Below are positions 38,011 to 48,142 of a stretch of 64,000 nt of DNA, one piece after another. The stretch comes from Pseudomonas paraeruginosa PA7. Lineage in GTDB: Bacteria > Pseudomonadota > Gammaproteobacteria > Pseudomonadales > Pseudomonadaceae. Position 1 is the first letter of the stretch; the number at the start of each line of letters is the position of its first letter. A program made the position numbers and the translations under genes. The notes beneath the pieces are model-generated. The model saw nothing but the letters and a program-made list of their open reading frames with translations. It was not told the origin of the DNA and made no database searches. The stretch is from the NCBI RefSeq assembly GCF_000017205.1, contig NC_009656.1, positions 5,572,501 through 5,636,500 on the forward strand. The letters run 5' to 3'.

Positions 38011-38038
38011 CTGTTACCGCGGACGTGCCGCGTAACAG
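38011..38038 (+). promoter_or_regulatory. probable CbrB upstream activating site for crcZ
   Basis: TGTTAC (38012-38017) and GTAACA (38032-38037) are inverted half-sites spaced by 14 bases, within a larger imperfect hairpin CTGTTAC-C-GCGG...CCGC-GTAACAG. A third half-like GTAACG lies at 38054-38059. Centre is about 137 bases upstream of the crcZ start, suitable for an NtrC-type activator. TGTTAC/GTAACA half-sites are what I recall for CbrB in P. putida; treat the exact consensus as memory. Confidence 0.6.
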
Positions 38039-38039
38039 A

Positions 38040-38075
38040 AACCGGGTTCATCGGTAACGGGAACCCGGTTTTTTT
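38040..38075 (+). terminator. cbrB intrinsic terminator
   Basis: AACCGGGTTC (38040-38049) and GAACCCGGTT (38061-38070) with a T run to 38075. It closes the cbrX-cbrA-cbrB transcript and lies between the CbrB site and the crcZ promoter. Confidence 0.9.
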
Positions 38076-38135
38076 GTGCCCTGCGGCAACCCACCGAAAA
38101 CCTCAACCTCTTGATTTTACTGGGTTTCAAAAAAC

Positions 38136-38151
38136 TGGCACGGCATCTGCT
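38136..38151 (+). promoter_or_regulatory. sigma-54 promoter of crcZ
   Basis: TGGCACGGCATCTGCT carries the invariant -24 GG (38137-38138) and -12 GC (38149-38150) with ten bases between. The start is expected near 38161-38162, where the CrcZ sequence GCACAACAACAATAACA begins. Confidence 0.85.
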
Positions 38152-38160
38152 TATGTATTG

Positions 38161-38567
38161 GCACAACAACAATAACAAGCAACGACGAAGACAATAAAAA
38201 CAACACGTAACGACTCCAGCACAACAAAAACAAAATCGCGGAGGCGCAGCTAACTGATTCTTTTGGAGAGGAGTTGCTGTCGGGACCATCCCGTAGCCAG
38301 TCGGAAGAAGAATAAAACTGCCTCGAGGCAGCGCACAGACTGGTTGGATCGCTTGGCGATCATGGCAGCATCAGCGACCAAAGCAATCCGTTTGCTATTG
38401 AACTCCCAGCCTGGGAGATATCCCTGAAGCGACTGGCTCAAGGGACGGGTCAACAAACAAAAACAACAAGCCCGAAATCATAACAAAAACAAAGCACGCA
38501 CCTACTTGGGGGGGAGCTTCGGCTCCCCCAGTAGCTTCTCCCCTTCCCCCGTTTTCTGCCGTTCTCC
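38161..38567 (+). ncRNA. crcZ: CrcZ, catabolite-repression-relieving small RNA
   Basis: About 407 nt by the known size. It contains six A-rich AANAANAA windows by my reading: 38165-38178, 38193-38203, 38223-38235, 38305-38317, 38452-38469 and 38482-38493. These motifs bind Hfq together with Crc and so release target mRNAs of carbon catabolite repression. A hairpin with CTCCCAG arms (38403-38417) and a large terminal hairpin (about 38502-38534, TTCG loop) are visible. The 3' end is set from the literature length. Expression needs CbrB and sigma-54. PA4726.11 in PAO1 from memory. Confidence 0.93.
38502..38534 (+). terminator. crcZ 3' hairpin
   Basis: CTACTTGGGGGGGAGC, loop TTCG, GCTCCCCCAGTAG with small bulges. 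The tail is C/T-rich (CTTCTCCCCTTCCCCCGTTTTCT) rather than pure T, so the exact RNA 3' end is uncertain. Confidence 0.65.
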
Positions 38568-38574
38568 CTTCGCC

Positions 38575-38604
38575 TTACACCATTTCCCCATCCAATGCTA
38601 GAAT
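38575..38604 (+). promoter_or_regulatory. candidate pcnB promoter, and what the 38605-38898 leader contains
   Basis: TTACAC (38575-38580), an 18-base spacer and TAGAAT (38599-38604) give a start near 38611 and a leader of about 290 bases. The leader holds several small hairpins (for example CGGGAC/GTCCCG near 38745) and a 7-bp-armed palindrome at 38814-38829. I see no ORF of convincing quality in it, but an upstream alternative start for pcnB cannot be excluded. Confidence 0.5.
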
Positions 38605-38813
38605 CCGCGCAGACTATGCGGCCATCCGCATGCCTTGCCAGACTCACCGCAGCCTTTTGCGGCCCTCTCCCGCCTCGCGGCAATGGAGGTACGGCCCCTG
38701 TTCGTTTCTGTCAGGATGCATGGCGCAGTCGGTTCCGGCGCCCGGGACACCCTGTGCGTCCCGGGGCCAAACATTCAACGGGTACAGAACACGCCTCGCC
38801 CGAGAGGTCCTGA

Positions 38814-38829
38814 TAATGCCGTGGCATTA
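38814..38829. promoter_or_regulatory. palindrome TAATGCC-GT-GGCATTA upstream of pcnB
   Basis: Perfect 7-bp arms around two bases. The two-base centre does not allow a tight RNA loop, so a dimeric-protein operator is possible; 70 bases before the pcnB ATG. Confidence 0.45.
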
Positions 38830-38898
38830 CCCGACGTCCGTCCTGCTTGAGCAACGCAGGCGTGCAACCACCCACATCGTGCTCCCGATAACACATCC

Positions 38899-40302
38899 AT
38901 GCTGAAAAAGCTGATCCAGACCATTCGCTCCCCCCTGCGCCGCCCGCGCGCCGTCCGTACAACGCCGGAAGTCATCGGTAACAACCAGCATTCCCTGCGC
39001 CGGGATCAGTTCAGCCGGAACGCCGTCAAGGTCGTCGAGATCCTCCAGAGAGCCGGCTACCAGGCCTATGTGGTGGGCGGTTGCGTACGCGACCAGATGC
39101 TCGGCATCGCCCCCAAGGACTTCGACGTCGCCACCAGCGCCACGCCGGAGCAGGTCCGCGCCGAGTTCCGCAACGCACGCATCATCGGCCGCCGCTTCAA
39201 GCTGGTGCACGTGCATTTCGGCCGCGAGATCATCGAGGTCGCCACCTTCCGCGCCCACCATCCGGAAGGCCAGGACGACGGCGACAGCCGCGCGTCGAGC
39301 AACGAAAGCGGTCGCATCCTGCGCGATAACGTCTACGGTAGCCTGGAAGACGATGCCCAGCGCCGCGACTTCACCATCAATGCCCTGTACTTCGATGTCA
39401 CCAGCGAGCGCCTGCTCGACTACGCACACGGCGTGCACGACATCCGCAACCGCCTGATCCGCCTGATCGGCGATCCCGAGCAACGCTACCTGGAAGACCC
39501 GGTGCGGATGCTGCGCGCGGTGCGTTTCGCCGCCAAGCTCGACTTCGAGATCGAGAAGCACAGCGCCGCGCCGATCCGCCGGCTGGCGCCGCTGCTGCGG
39601 GAAATCCCTTCCGCCCGCCTGTTCGACGAAGTGCTCAAGCTGTTCCTCGCCGGCCGAGCCGAGCGTACCTTCGAACTGCTGGTCGAATACGAGCTGTTCG
39701 CACCGCTGTTCCCGGCCAGCGCCAAGGCGCTGCAGGCCAACCCCGACTACACCGGCAGGCTGATCCGCCAGGCCCTGGCCAATACCGATGCGCGCATCCG
39801 CCAGGGCAAGCCGGTCACCCCGGCCTTCCTCTTCGCCGCGCTGCTCTGGCCGGCCCTGCCGGCGCGTGTCGCGCAATTGCAGGAGAAAGGCATGCCGGCG
39901 ATCCCGGCGATGCAGGAAGCCGCCCACGAACTGATCAGCGAGCAGTGCCAGCGGATCGCCATTCCCAAGCGCTTCACCCTGCCGATCCGCGAGATCTGGG
40001 ACATGCAGGAACGCCTGCCGCGCCGCCAGGGCAAGCGCGCCGACCTGCTCCTGGAAAACCCGCGCTTCCGCGCCGGCTACGACTTCCTCCTGCTGCGCGA
40101 AAGCGCCGGCGAGCAAACCGACGGCCTCGGCCAGTGGTGGACCGACTACCAGGAAGTCAGCGACAGCGAGCGCCGCAACATGATTCGCGATCTGGCCGCC
40201 GGCCAGGAAGACGGCGGCGCCCCGCGCAAGCGTCGACGCGGCGGCAACAGCGGCCGCCGGCGGCGCGGGCCGCGCAAGGAAGGCAGCGGGAGCGGCGAAT
40301 GA
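38899..40302 (+). CDS. pcnB: poly(A) polymerase PcnB
   Basis: 467 aa nucleotidyltransferase of the class II CCA-adding/poly(A) polymerase superfamily. Catalytic region: YVVGGCVRDQMLG and KDFDVATSATPEQV (the DxD metal site); the RRDFTINALYFD motif and LEDPVRMLRAVRFAAKLDF follow. C-terminal residues (about 440-467) are a basic Arg/Gly/Lys tail for RNA binding. It adds A tails that target RNA for decay. The stop overlaps the folK start (ATGA). PA4727 in PAO1 from memory. Confidence 0.94.
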   Translation: MLKKLIQTIRSPLRRPRAVRTTPEVIGNNQHSLRRDQFSRNAVKVVEILQRAGYQAYVVGGCVRDQMLGIAPKDFDVATSATPEQVRAEFRNARIIGRRFKLVHVHFGREIIEVATFRAHHPEGQDDGDSRASSNESGRILRDNVYGSLEDDAQRRDFTINALYFDVTSERLLDYAHGVHDIRNRLIRLIGDPEQRYLEDPVRMLRAVRFAAKLDFEIEKHSAAPIRRLAPLLREIPSARLFDEVLKLFLAGRAERTFELLVEYELFAPLFPASAKALQANPDYTGRLIRQALANTDARIRQGKPVTPAFLFAALLWPALPARVAQLQEKGMPAIPAMQEAAHELISEQCQRIAIPKRFTLPIREIWDMQERLPRRQGKRADLLLENPRFRAGYDFLLLRESAGEQTDGLGQWWTDYQEVSDSERRNMIRDLAAGQEDGGAPRKRRRGGNSGRRRRGPRKEGSGSGE

Positions 40303-40787
40303 TCCAGCGCGCGTATATCGCGCTGGGCAGCAACCTGGCGCAGCCCCGGGAGCAGATCCAGGCGGCCCTCGAGGCCCTGGCGCGTCTGCCGGATAGCCGC
40401 CTGGTCGCGGTCTCGCCACTCTATATCAGCGACCCGCTCGGCCCCACCGATCAGCCACGCTTCGTCAACGGCGTGGCCGCCCTCGATACCACCCTGGCGC
40501 CGCTCGACCTGCTCGACGCGCTGCAGGCCATCGAGCAGGAACAGGGCCGTGTCCGCGACCTGCGCTGGGGACCACGCACCCTCGACCTCGACATCCTGCT
40601 GTACGGCGAGCAACTGCTCGACCTGCCGCGCCTGAAGGTGCCGCATTACCACATGCAGGCCCGCGCCTTCGTGCTCTATCCCCTCGCCGACCTCGCCCCC
40701 GACCTGCTGCTGCCCGACGGCCGCCACCTGCCGGACCTCCTCGCGGCCTGTCCCTTCGAAGGCATCGAACGGCTTCCAGCCGCCTGA
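40299..40787 (+). CDS. folK: 6-hydroxymethyl-7,8-dihydropterin pyrophosphokinase
   Basis: 162 aa HPPK. It transfers pyrophosphate from ATP to hydroxymethyldihydropterin in folate synthesis. Conserved segments: IALGSNLAQPREQI, FVNGVAALDTTLAPLDLL, GPRTLDLDILLYG (metal-binding DLD) and PHYHMQARAFVLYPL. It is the second gene of the pcnB-folK pair by ATGA overlap, an order shared by many gamma-proteobacteria, and is followed by the panB promoter region. PA4728 in PAO1 from memory. Confidence 0.96.
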   Translation: MIQRAYIALGSNLAQPREQIQAALEALARLPDSRLVAVSPLYISDPLGPTDQPRFVNGVAALDTTLAPLDLLDALQAIEQEQGRVRDLRWGPRTLDLDILLYGEQLLDLPRLKVPHYHMQARAFVLYPLADLAPDLLLPDGRHLPDLLAACPFEGIERLPAA

Positions 40788-40912
40788 CGCTGGCCGCCGC
40801 AACTACCTCGCGGCGGGCTCTTCACACTGTTACCGAAAAGCTGGCGAACGACGCCGCGGATGCGCGTACACTGCGCGCGCAACCGCAGGCGGCGCGGCGT
40901 CCGCCAGTGGCA

Positions 40913-40976
40913 GTAACGCCGTAACAATGCGGTAACACCTGCAATTGACTTCGAGCCACCCCATCCGGACTATAAG
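40913..40976 (+). promoter_or_regulatory. panBC promoter with three GTAAC half-sites
   Basis: TTGACT (40945-40950) with GACTAT at 40968-40973 (17-base spacer) or TATAAG at 40971-40976 (20-base). Directly upstream, GTAAC[AG] occurs at 40913, 40921 and 40932, with a TGTTAC at 40828. The regular placing suggests an activator or repressor site; no sigma-54 element is present. Confidence 0.45.
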
Positions 40977-41027
40977 TGGCCGTTTGCCCCGCGCCGGCTC
41001 ATCACCGGCCCAACGAGGAGCCTTTCC

Positions 41028-41828
41028 ATGCCTGATGTAACCCTGACCACCCTGCAAGGGTTGAAGCAGAGCGGCGAGAAGATCGCCATGCTGACCTGCT
41101 ACGACGCCACCTTCGCCCACACCGCCAGCCAGGCCGGCGTGGACGTGCTTCTGGTCGGAGATTCGCTCGGAATGGTATTGCAGGGTCACGACAGCACCCT
41201 GCCGGTCAGCAACGAGGAAATGGCCTATCACACGGCCTGCGTGAAACGCGGTAACAAAGGTTCCCTGATCGTCACCGACCTGGCCTTCGAATCCAGCCAT
41301 TCCCTGGCCCAGACCCTTGCCGACGCGGTCCGCCTGATGCAGGCCGGCGCACACATGGTCAAGCTGGAGGGTGGGGCCTGGCTGGCGGAGCCGATCGCCC
41401 GCCTGGCACAGATGGGCGTGCCGGTGTGCGCGCATCTCGGCCTGACCCCGCAGGCGGTCAACCTGTTCGGCGGCTTCAAGGTCCAGGGCCGCCAGGAAAC
41501 CCAGGCGCGCCAGTTGCGTGCCGACGCCATCGCCCTGGAGCAGGCCGGCGCCGCGATGCTGCTGCTGGAGTGCGTGCCCAGCGTGCTGGCCGAAGAAATC
41601 ACCCAGGCGGTGAAGATCCCGGTGATCGGCATCGGCGCCGGCCCGGCGACCGACGGCCAGGTGCTGGTCATGCACGACATGCTGGGGCTCTCGCTGACCG
41701 GCCGCTCGCCCAAGTTCGTCAAGGATTTCATGCAGGGCCAGGAGAGCATCCCGGCCGCCATCGCGGCCTATGTCCGCGCCGTCAAGGACGCGTCCTTCCC
41801 CGCCGCCGAACACGGATTCAACGCATGA
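41028..41828 (+). CDS. panB: 3-methyl-2-oxobutanoate hydroxymethyltransferase
   Basis: 266 aa. It adds a hydroxymethyl group from methylene-tetrahydrofolate to 2-oxoisovalerate, making ketopantoate for coenzyme A. Motifs: [33 protein letters not shown] (Mg ligand Asp), [12 protein letters not shown] and [16 protein letters not shown]. The TIM-barrel length is normal. It depends on a folate cofactor, matching the folK neighbour, and its oxoacid substrate derives from the valine pathway. Stop overlaps panC. PA4729 in PAO1 from memory. Confidence 0.97.
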   Translation: MPDVTLTTLQGLKQSGEKIAMLTCYDATFAHTASQAGVDVLLVGDSLGMVLQGHDSTLPVSNEEMAYHTACVKRGNKGSLIVTDLAFESSHSLAQTLADAVRLMQAGAHMVKLEGGAWLAEPIARLAQMGVPVCAHLGLTPQAVNLFGGFKVQGRQETQARQLRADAIALEQAGAAMLLLECVPSVLAEEITQAVKIPVIGIGAGPATDGQVLVMHDMLGLSLTGRSPKFVKDFMQGQESIPAAIAAYVRAVKDASFPAAEHGFNA

Positions 41829-42676
41829 ACACCGTCAAGACCGTCCGTGAACTGCGCGCCGCGGTGGCGCGCGCCCGCAGCGAAGGCAAGCGCATCGGTT
41901 TCGTGCCGACCATGGGCAACCTCCACGCCGGCCATGCCGCGCTGGTGAAGAAAGCCGGCGAACGCGCCGACTTCGTGGTCGTCAGCATCTTCGTCAACCC
42001 GCTGCAGTTCGGCCCCAGCGAAGACCTCGACAAGTACCCGCGGACCCTCGCGGCCGACCAGGAACGCCTGCTCGAGGCCGGTTGCCACCTGCTGTTCACG
42101 CCCGGGGTCGAGGAAATGTATCCCGACGGCATGGACGGCCAGACCCGCATCCATGTCCCCGGCGTCTCCGAAGGGCTCTGCGGCGCCAGCCGCCCCGGTC
42201 ATTTCGAAGGCGTGGCGACCGTGGTCAGCAAGCTGCTGAACATGGTCCAGCCGGACCTCGCGCTGTTCGGCGAAAAGGACTTCCAGCAACTGGCGGTGAT
42301 CCGCAAGCTGGTCCGCGACCTCAACCTGCCGGTGCAGATCTTCGGCGAGCCGACGGTGCGTGCCGCCGATGGCCTGGCGTTGTCCTCGCGCAACGGTTAC
42401 CTCGACGAGCAGCAGCGCGCCGCCGCCCCGGCGATCTACCGCACCCTGCGGCAGCTCGGCGAACGCATCCGCGCCGGCGCCGAGGACTTCCCGGCATTGC
42501 TCGCCGACGCCCGCCAGGCCCTGGAACAGGCCGGGCTGCGCCCCGACTACCTGGAAATCCGCGAGCCGATCAGCCTGCGCCCCGGGGTACCCGGCGACCG
42601 CCAACTGGTGATCCTGGCCGCCGCCTACCTGGGCGGTACGCGCCTGATCGACAACCTCTCAGTCCACCTCGATTGA
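41825..42676 (+). CDS. panC: pantoate--beta-alanine ligase (pantothenate synthetase)
   Basis: 283 aa. It joins pantoate and beta-alanine with ATP. Class I nucleotidyl-transfer motifs: [16 protein letters not shown] (HIGH-like), [36 protein letters not shown] and KMSKS-like LSSRNGYL. Start ATG overlaps panB by four bases. Beta-alanine comes from PanD, encoded just downstream from a separate promoter. PA4730 in PAO1 from memory. Confidence 0.97.
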   Translation: MNTVKTVRELRAAVARARSEGKRIGFVPTMGNLHAGHAALVKKAGERADFVVVSIFVNPLQFGPSEDLDKYPRTLAADQERLLEAGCHLLFTPGVEEMYPDGMDGQTRIHVPGVSEGLCGASRPGHFEGVATVVSKLLNMVQPDLALFGEKDFQQLAVIRKLVRDLNLPVQIFGEPTVRAADGLALSSRNGYLDEQQRAAAPAIYRTLRQLGERIRAGAEDFPALLADARQALEQAGLRPDYLEIREPISLRPGVPGDRQLVILAAAYLGGTRLIDNLSVHLD

Positions 42677-42685
42677 TGCATGCCG

Positions 42686-42706
42686 AGCCCCCGGTTCCCG
42701 GGGGCT
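42686..42706 (+). terminator. hairpin after panC
   Basis: AGCCCCCGG..CCGGGGGCT-type stem (42686-42694 with 42698-42706) with a short loop. There is no T run; its last bases abut the panD -35. Confidence 0.45.
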
Positions 42707-42734
42707 TGAGCGCTCACCACGGACTCGCCATACT
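42706..42734 (+). promoter_or_regulatory. panD promoter
   Basis: TTGAGC (42706-42711), 17-base spacer, CATACT (42729-42734), about 35 bases before the panD ATG with AGGAG upstream of it. Confidence 0.5.
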
Positions 42735-42769
42735 CTGCCGCCCCCCGCGGACCCGATAGGAGTCGCCCC

Positions 42770-43150
42770 ATGCACGCCATCATGCTCAAAGCCAAGTTGC
42801 ATCGCGCCGAAGTCACCCATGCCGTCCTCGACTACGAAGGCTCCTGCGCCATCGACGGCGATTGGCTGGACCTCTCCGGAATCCGCGAATACGAACAGAT
42901 CCAGATCTACAACGTCGACAACGGCGAGCGCTTCACCACCTATGCGATCCGCGCCGAGAACGGCTCGAAGATGATCTCGGTGAACGGCGCCGCGGCACAC
43001 AAGGCCAAGGTCGGCGACCGCGTGATCATCTGCGCCTACGCCCACTACGGCGAAGCCGAACTGGCCAGCCACAAGCCGCGCATGCTGTACATGGCGCCGG
43101 GCAACCAGCTCAGCCATACCAGCGAGGCGATTCCGATACAGGTCGCCTGA
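42770..43150 (+). CDS. panD: aspartate 1-decarboxylase
   Basis: 126 aa. It makes beta-alanine for pantothenate. The proenzyme self-cleaves between Gly24 and Ser25 (YEGSCAID) to give the pyruvoyl group on the alpha chain. The catalytic lysine region [14 protein letters not shown] (Lys9) and the [15 protein letters not shown] segment are intact. Starts with an AGGAG ribosome site and ends before a clear terminator. PA4731 in PAO1 from memory. Confidence 0.97.
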
Positions 43151-43169
43151 CCTCGCCCCCTCTGGATAG

Positions 43170-43193
43170 AGCCCGGTTTCATCCGGGCTTTTT
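43170..43193 (+). terminator. panD intrinsic terminator
   Basis: AGCCCGG (43170-43176), loop TTTCAT, CCGGGCT (43183-43189), then TTTTT. Confidence 0.88.
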
Positions 43194-43239
43194 CATGTTC
43201 AAATAAGTGCGCCATCGAATTCCAACCAGAAGGTCAGCC

Positions 43240-44904
43240 ATGAAGCACCACCTCACTCCGCTGGATGCCACGCAACTCGACAGTTGGCGCGCCCTGGCCG
43301 CCCATCGCCAGGAACTGCAGGACTTCAGGATGCGCCAGGCGTTCATCGACGATCCGGAGCGCTTCAAGCGGTTTTCCTTCAGCGCCTGCGGGCTGTTCCT
43401 CGACTTCTCGAAGAACCTGGTGCGCCAGGACACCATCGACCTGCTGGTGAAGCTGGCCGAGGAAGCACGGCTCAGCGACGCGATCCGGGCGATGTTCGAC
43501 GGCGAGGCGATCAATGCCTCCGAGCGCCGGCCGGTACTGCACACCGCGCTGCGTCGACCGATCGGCGACAAGGTGCTGGTCGATGGCGTCGACGTGATGC
43601 CGGAAGTCCACCGCGTCCTGCACCAGATGACCGAACTGGTCGGCTACGTGCACAACGGCCTGTGGCGCGGCTATACCGAGAAGCCGATCACCGACGTGGT
43701 GAACATCGGCATCGGCGGCTCCTTCCTCGGCCCGCAACTGGTCTCCGAAGCCCTGCTGCCGTTCGCCCAGAAAGGCGTGCGCTGCCACTACCTGGCGAAC
43801 ATCGACGGCAGCGAGTTCCATGAGCTGGCCTGCCGCCTGAACGCCGAGACCACCCTGTTCATCGTTTCCTCCAAGTCCTTCGGCACCCTGGAAACCCTGA
43901 AGAACGCCCAGGCCGCGCGCGCCTGGTACCTGGCCCAGGGCGGCACCGAGGAAGAGCTCTATCGCCATTTCATCGCCGTCTCCAGCAACAAGGAAGCCGC
44001 CATCGCCTTCGGCATCCGCGAGGAGAACGTCTTCCCGATGTGGGACTGGGTCGGCGGCCGCTACTCGCTGTGGTCGGCCATCGGCCTGCCGATCGCCATG
44101 TCCATCGGCATTTCCAACTTCAAGGAGCTGCTGTCCGGCGCCTACAACATGGACCAGCACTTCCAGACCGCCCCGTTCGAACGCAACATCCCGGTGCTGC
44201 TCGGCCTGCTGGGCGTCTGGTATGGCGACTTCTGGGGCGCGCGCAGCCATGCGATCCTGCCCTACGACTACTACCTGCGGAACATCACCGACCACCTGCA
44301 ACAGCTGGACATGGAGTCCAACGGCAAGAGCGTGCGCCAGGACGGCACCCCGGTCACCAGCGGCACCGGCCCGGTGATCTGGGGCGGCGTCGGCTGCAAC
44401 GGCCAGCACGCCTATCACCAGTTGCTGCACCAGGGCACCCAGCTGATCCCGGCGGATTTCATCGTCCCGGTGAGCAGCTACAATCCGGTCGCCGACCACC
44501 ACCAGTGGCTGTACGCCAACTGCCTGTCGCAGAGCCAGGCGCTGATGCTGGGCAAGAGCCGCGAGGAAGCCGAGGCCGAGCTGCGTGCCAAGGGCCTGCC
44601 GGAAGCCGAGGTGCAGCGCCTGGCGCCACACAAGGTGATCCCCGGCAACCGGCCGAGCAACACCCTGGTGGTCGAGCGCATCAGCGCCCGCCGCCTCGGC
44701 GCGCTGATCGCCATGTACGAGCACAAGGTCTACGTGCAGAGCATCCTCTGGGGCATCAACGCCTTCGACCAGTGGGGCGTGGAACTTGGCAAGGAACTCG
44801 GCAAGGGCGTCTACTCGCGGCTGGTCGGCAGCGAGGAGAAACCCGCCGAGGACGCCTCGACCCAGGGCCTGATCGACTTCTTCCGCGGTCGCCACCGCGG
44901 CTGA
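43240..44904 (+). CDS. pgi: glucose-6-phosphate isomerase
   Basis: 554 aa, the large bacterial form. It interconverts glucose-6-phosphate and fructose-6-phosphate, which in this organism mainly serves cycling and polysaccharide precursors since glycolysis runs through Entner-Doudoroff. Motifs: [53 protein letters not shown] and [20 protein letters not shown]. The first ATG at 43240 is chosen. A terminator follows. PA4732 in PAO1 from memory. Confidence 0.97.
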
Positions 44905-44920
44905 TCGACCCGCTCGCGAA

Positions 44921-44945
44921 AGCCCGGCCCCGCGCCGGGCTTTTT
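44921..44945 (+). terminator. pgi intrinsic terminator
   Basis: AGCCCGGC (44921-44928), loop CCCGC, GCCGGGCT (44934-44941), then TTTT. Confidence 0.9.
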
Positions 44946-45086
44946 CGTCGGCACCGGCGCCCACCCCGCTCGCCCCTTTGCCACTTGAACATGGCACTCG
45001 CCTGGCCCACCCTTGGTCGAACCTGGAGAGGGGCCGCGCGCGGTCGCCTCGACACCTTGCGGAGCAGAAAAACAAAGGAAACCGCC

Positions 45087-47024
<1,938 letters not shown>

Positions 47025-47031
47025 CCCGCGC

Positions 47032-47064
47032 AACCGTCCCGCCGCCCTGCGGCGCGGGACGGTT
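47032..47064 (+). terminator. hairpin after acsB
   Basis: AACCGTCCCGC (47032-47042) pairs with GCGGGACGGTT (47054-47064) over an 11-base GC-rich loop; a short CC tail follows, so strength is uncertain. Confidence 0.6.
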
Positions 47065-47121
47065 CCAGTCGCTCCGGCGCCTGGGTTAAGCTCGGGCCTG
47101 ACCAGCCGTAGCGAGCCGCCC

Positions 47122-48003
47122 ATGGAAAGTGTCCGTCGCCACATCGAAAGCCAGGTGCTGAGCCTTACCGGGCTCGCCGTGGGCGGCATCGACTTCGAGT
47201 CGCCGAAGGGCGATCCCGGCCTGTTCGGTCCTGGCGCGGCCTGCTGGAAAGTCCACGGCGACTTCAGCAGCATGATGATCGGCGGCATCGGCGCGCTGCT
47301 CCTGCAGATGCTCCATCCGCTGGCTCTGGCCGGGGTCTGGGACCATTCCAACTTCCGCGACGACCTGCTCGGCCGCCTGCGTCGCACCGGCCAGTTCGTC
47401 TCGGCGACAACCTATGGTCCGCTGGCCGACGCCGAGCGCCTGATCGAGCGGGTCCGGCGCATCCACGAAAGCGTCACCGGCCAACTGCCCGATGGCACGC
47501 CCTATTCCGCCAGCGATCCGGACCTGCTGACCTGGGTACACGTCGCCGAAGTCAGCAGCTTCCTCAAGTCCTACCTGCGCTATCTCAACCCCGGCCTGGC
47601 GGGCAGCGAGCAGGACCGCTACTACGCGGAAATCGCCCAGGTCGCCGAACGCCTCGGCGCCCGCGATGTACCGCGCAACCGCCGGCAGATCGCCGCCTAC
47701 CTGGAACGCATGCGCCCGCAACTGCGCTGCGACGAGCGCACCCGCGAGGTGGTACGGGTTCTCTTCGACGCGCCGGCGCCGAGCACCCTGGCCAAACCGT
47801 TCGGCGCACTGATGCTGCGCGCCGGCGCCGAACTGCTGCCGGCGTGGGCCGCGTCGATGCTCGGATTCTCCTTCAGCCCGCTGCGCCGCCGTCTGATCCG
47901 CAGCGGTGTCAGGCGCAGCGTACCGCTACTGCGTTGGGCGGTGCGAAACGCCTCCATGCACCGGGCCTGTCGACGAATGGGGCTGCCACCGGTGAGCCAC
48001 TGA
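47122..48003 (+). CDS. DUF2236 (MpaB-like oxygenase) family protein
   Basis: 293 aa. Matches the DUF2236/MpaB pattern: an N-terminal WKVHGDFSSMMIGGIGALL-type segment, then MLHPLALAGVWDHSNF and the YGPLADAERLIERVRRIHESV and WVHVAEVSSFLKSYLRY regions, containing the conserved histidines that in relatives ligate a b-type haem. Substrate unknown in bacteria; related proteins act in fungal mycophenolate cleavage and in latex-rubber oxygenases. No signal peptide. It sits between acsB and the DUF748 gene. PA4734 in PAO1 from memory. Confidence 0.85.
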   Translation: MESVRRHIESQVLSLTGLAVGGIDFESPKGDPGLFGPGAACWKVHGDFSSMMIGGIGALLLQMLHPLALAGVWDHSNFRDDLLGRLRRTGQFVSATTYGPLADAERLIERVRRIHESVTGQLPDGTPYSASDPDLLTWVHVAEVSSFLKSYLRYLNPGLAGSEQDRYYAEIAQVAERLGARDVPRNRRQIAAYLERMRPQLRCDERTREVVRVLFDAPAPSTLAKPFGALMLRAGAELLPAWAASMLGFSFSPLRRRLIRSGVRRSVPLLRWAVRNASMHRACRRMGLPPVSH

Positions 48004-48142
48004 TGGGCGAGGCCGGGAAATTTCGTGCCCCAGCGGCAAGAATACCCATCCAAAGGCTCTGAATCGGCGCGAATCGCCGCCGGAACCTTGAGGCCGTGCC
48101 ATACTCCAAGGCACCGCTTAGAACGGAAAATGAAATAGAGCC

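Noticed and set aside
45001..45060. Sigma-54 promoter for acsB (ATGGCACTCGCCTGGCCC)
   Set aside because: The -24 GG is present but the required -12 GC is missing at the correct spacing.
45000..45086. N-terminal extension of AcsB
   Set aside because: The frame is open further upstream across pgi, but the family start [13 protein letters not shown] is at 45087 with AAAGGAA before it.
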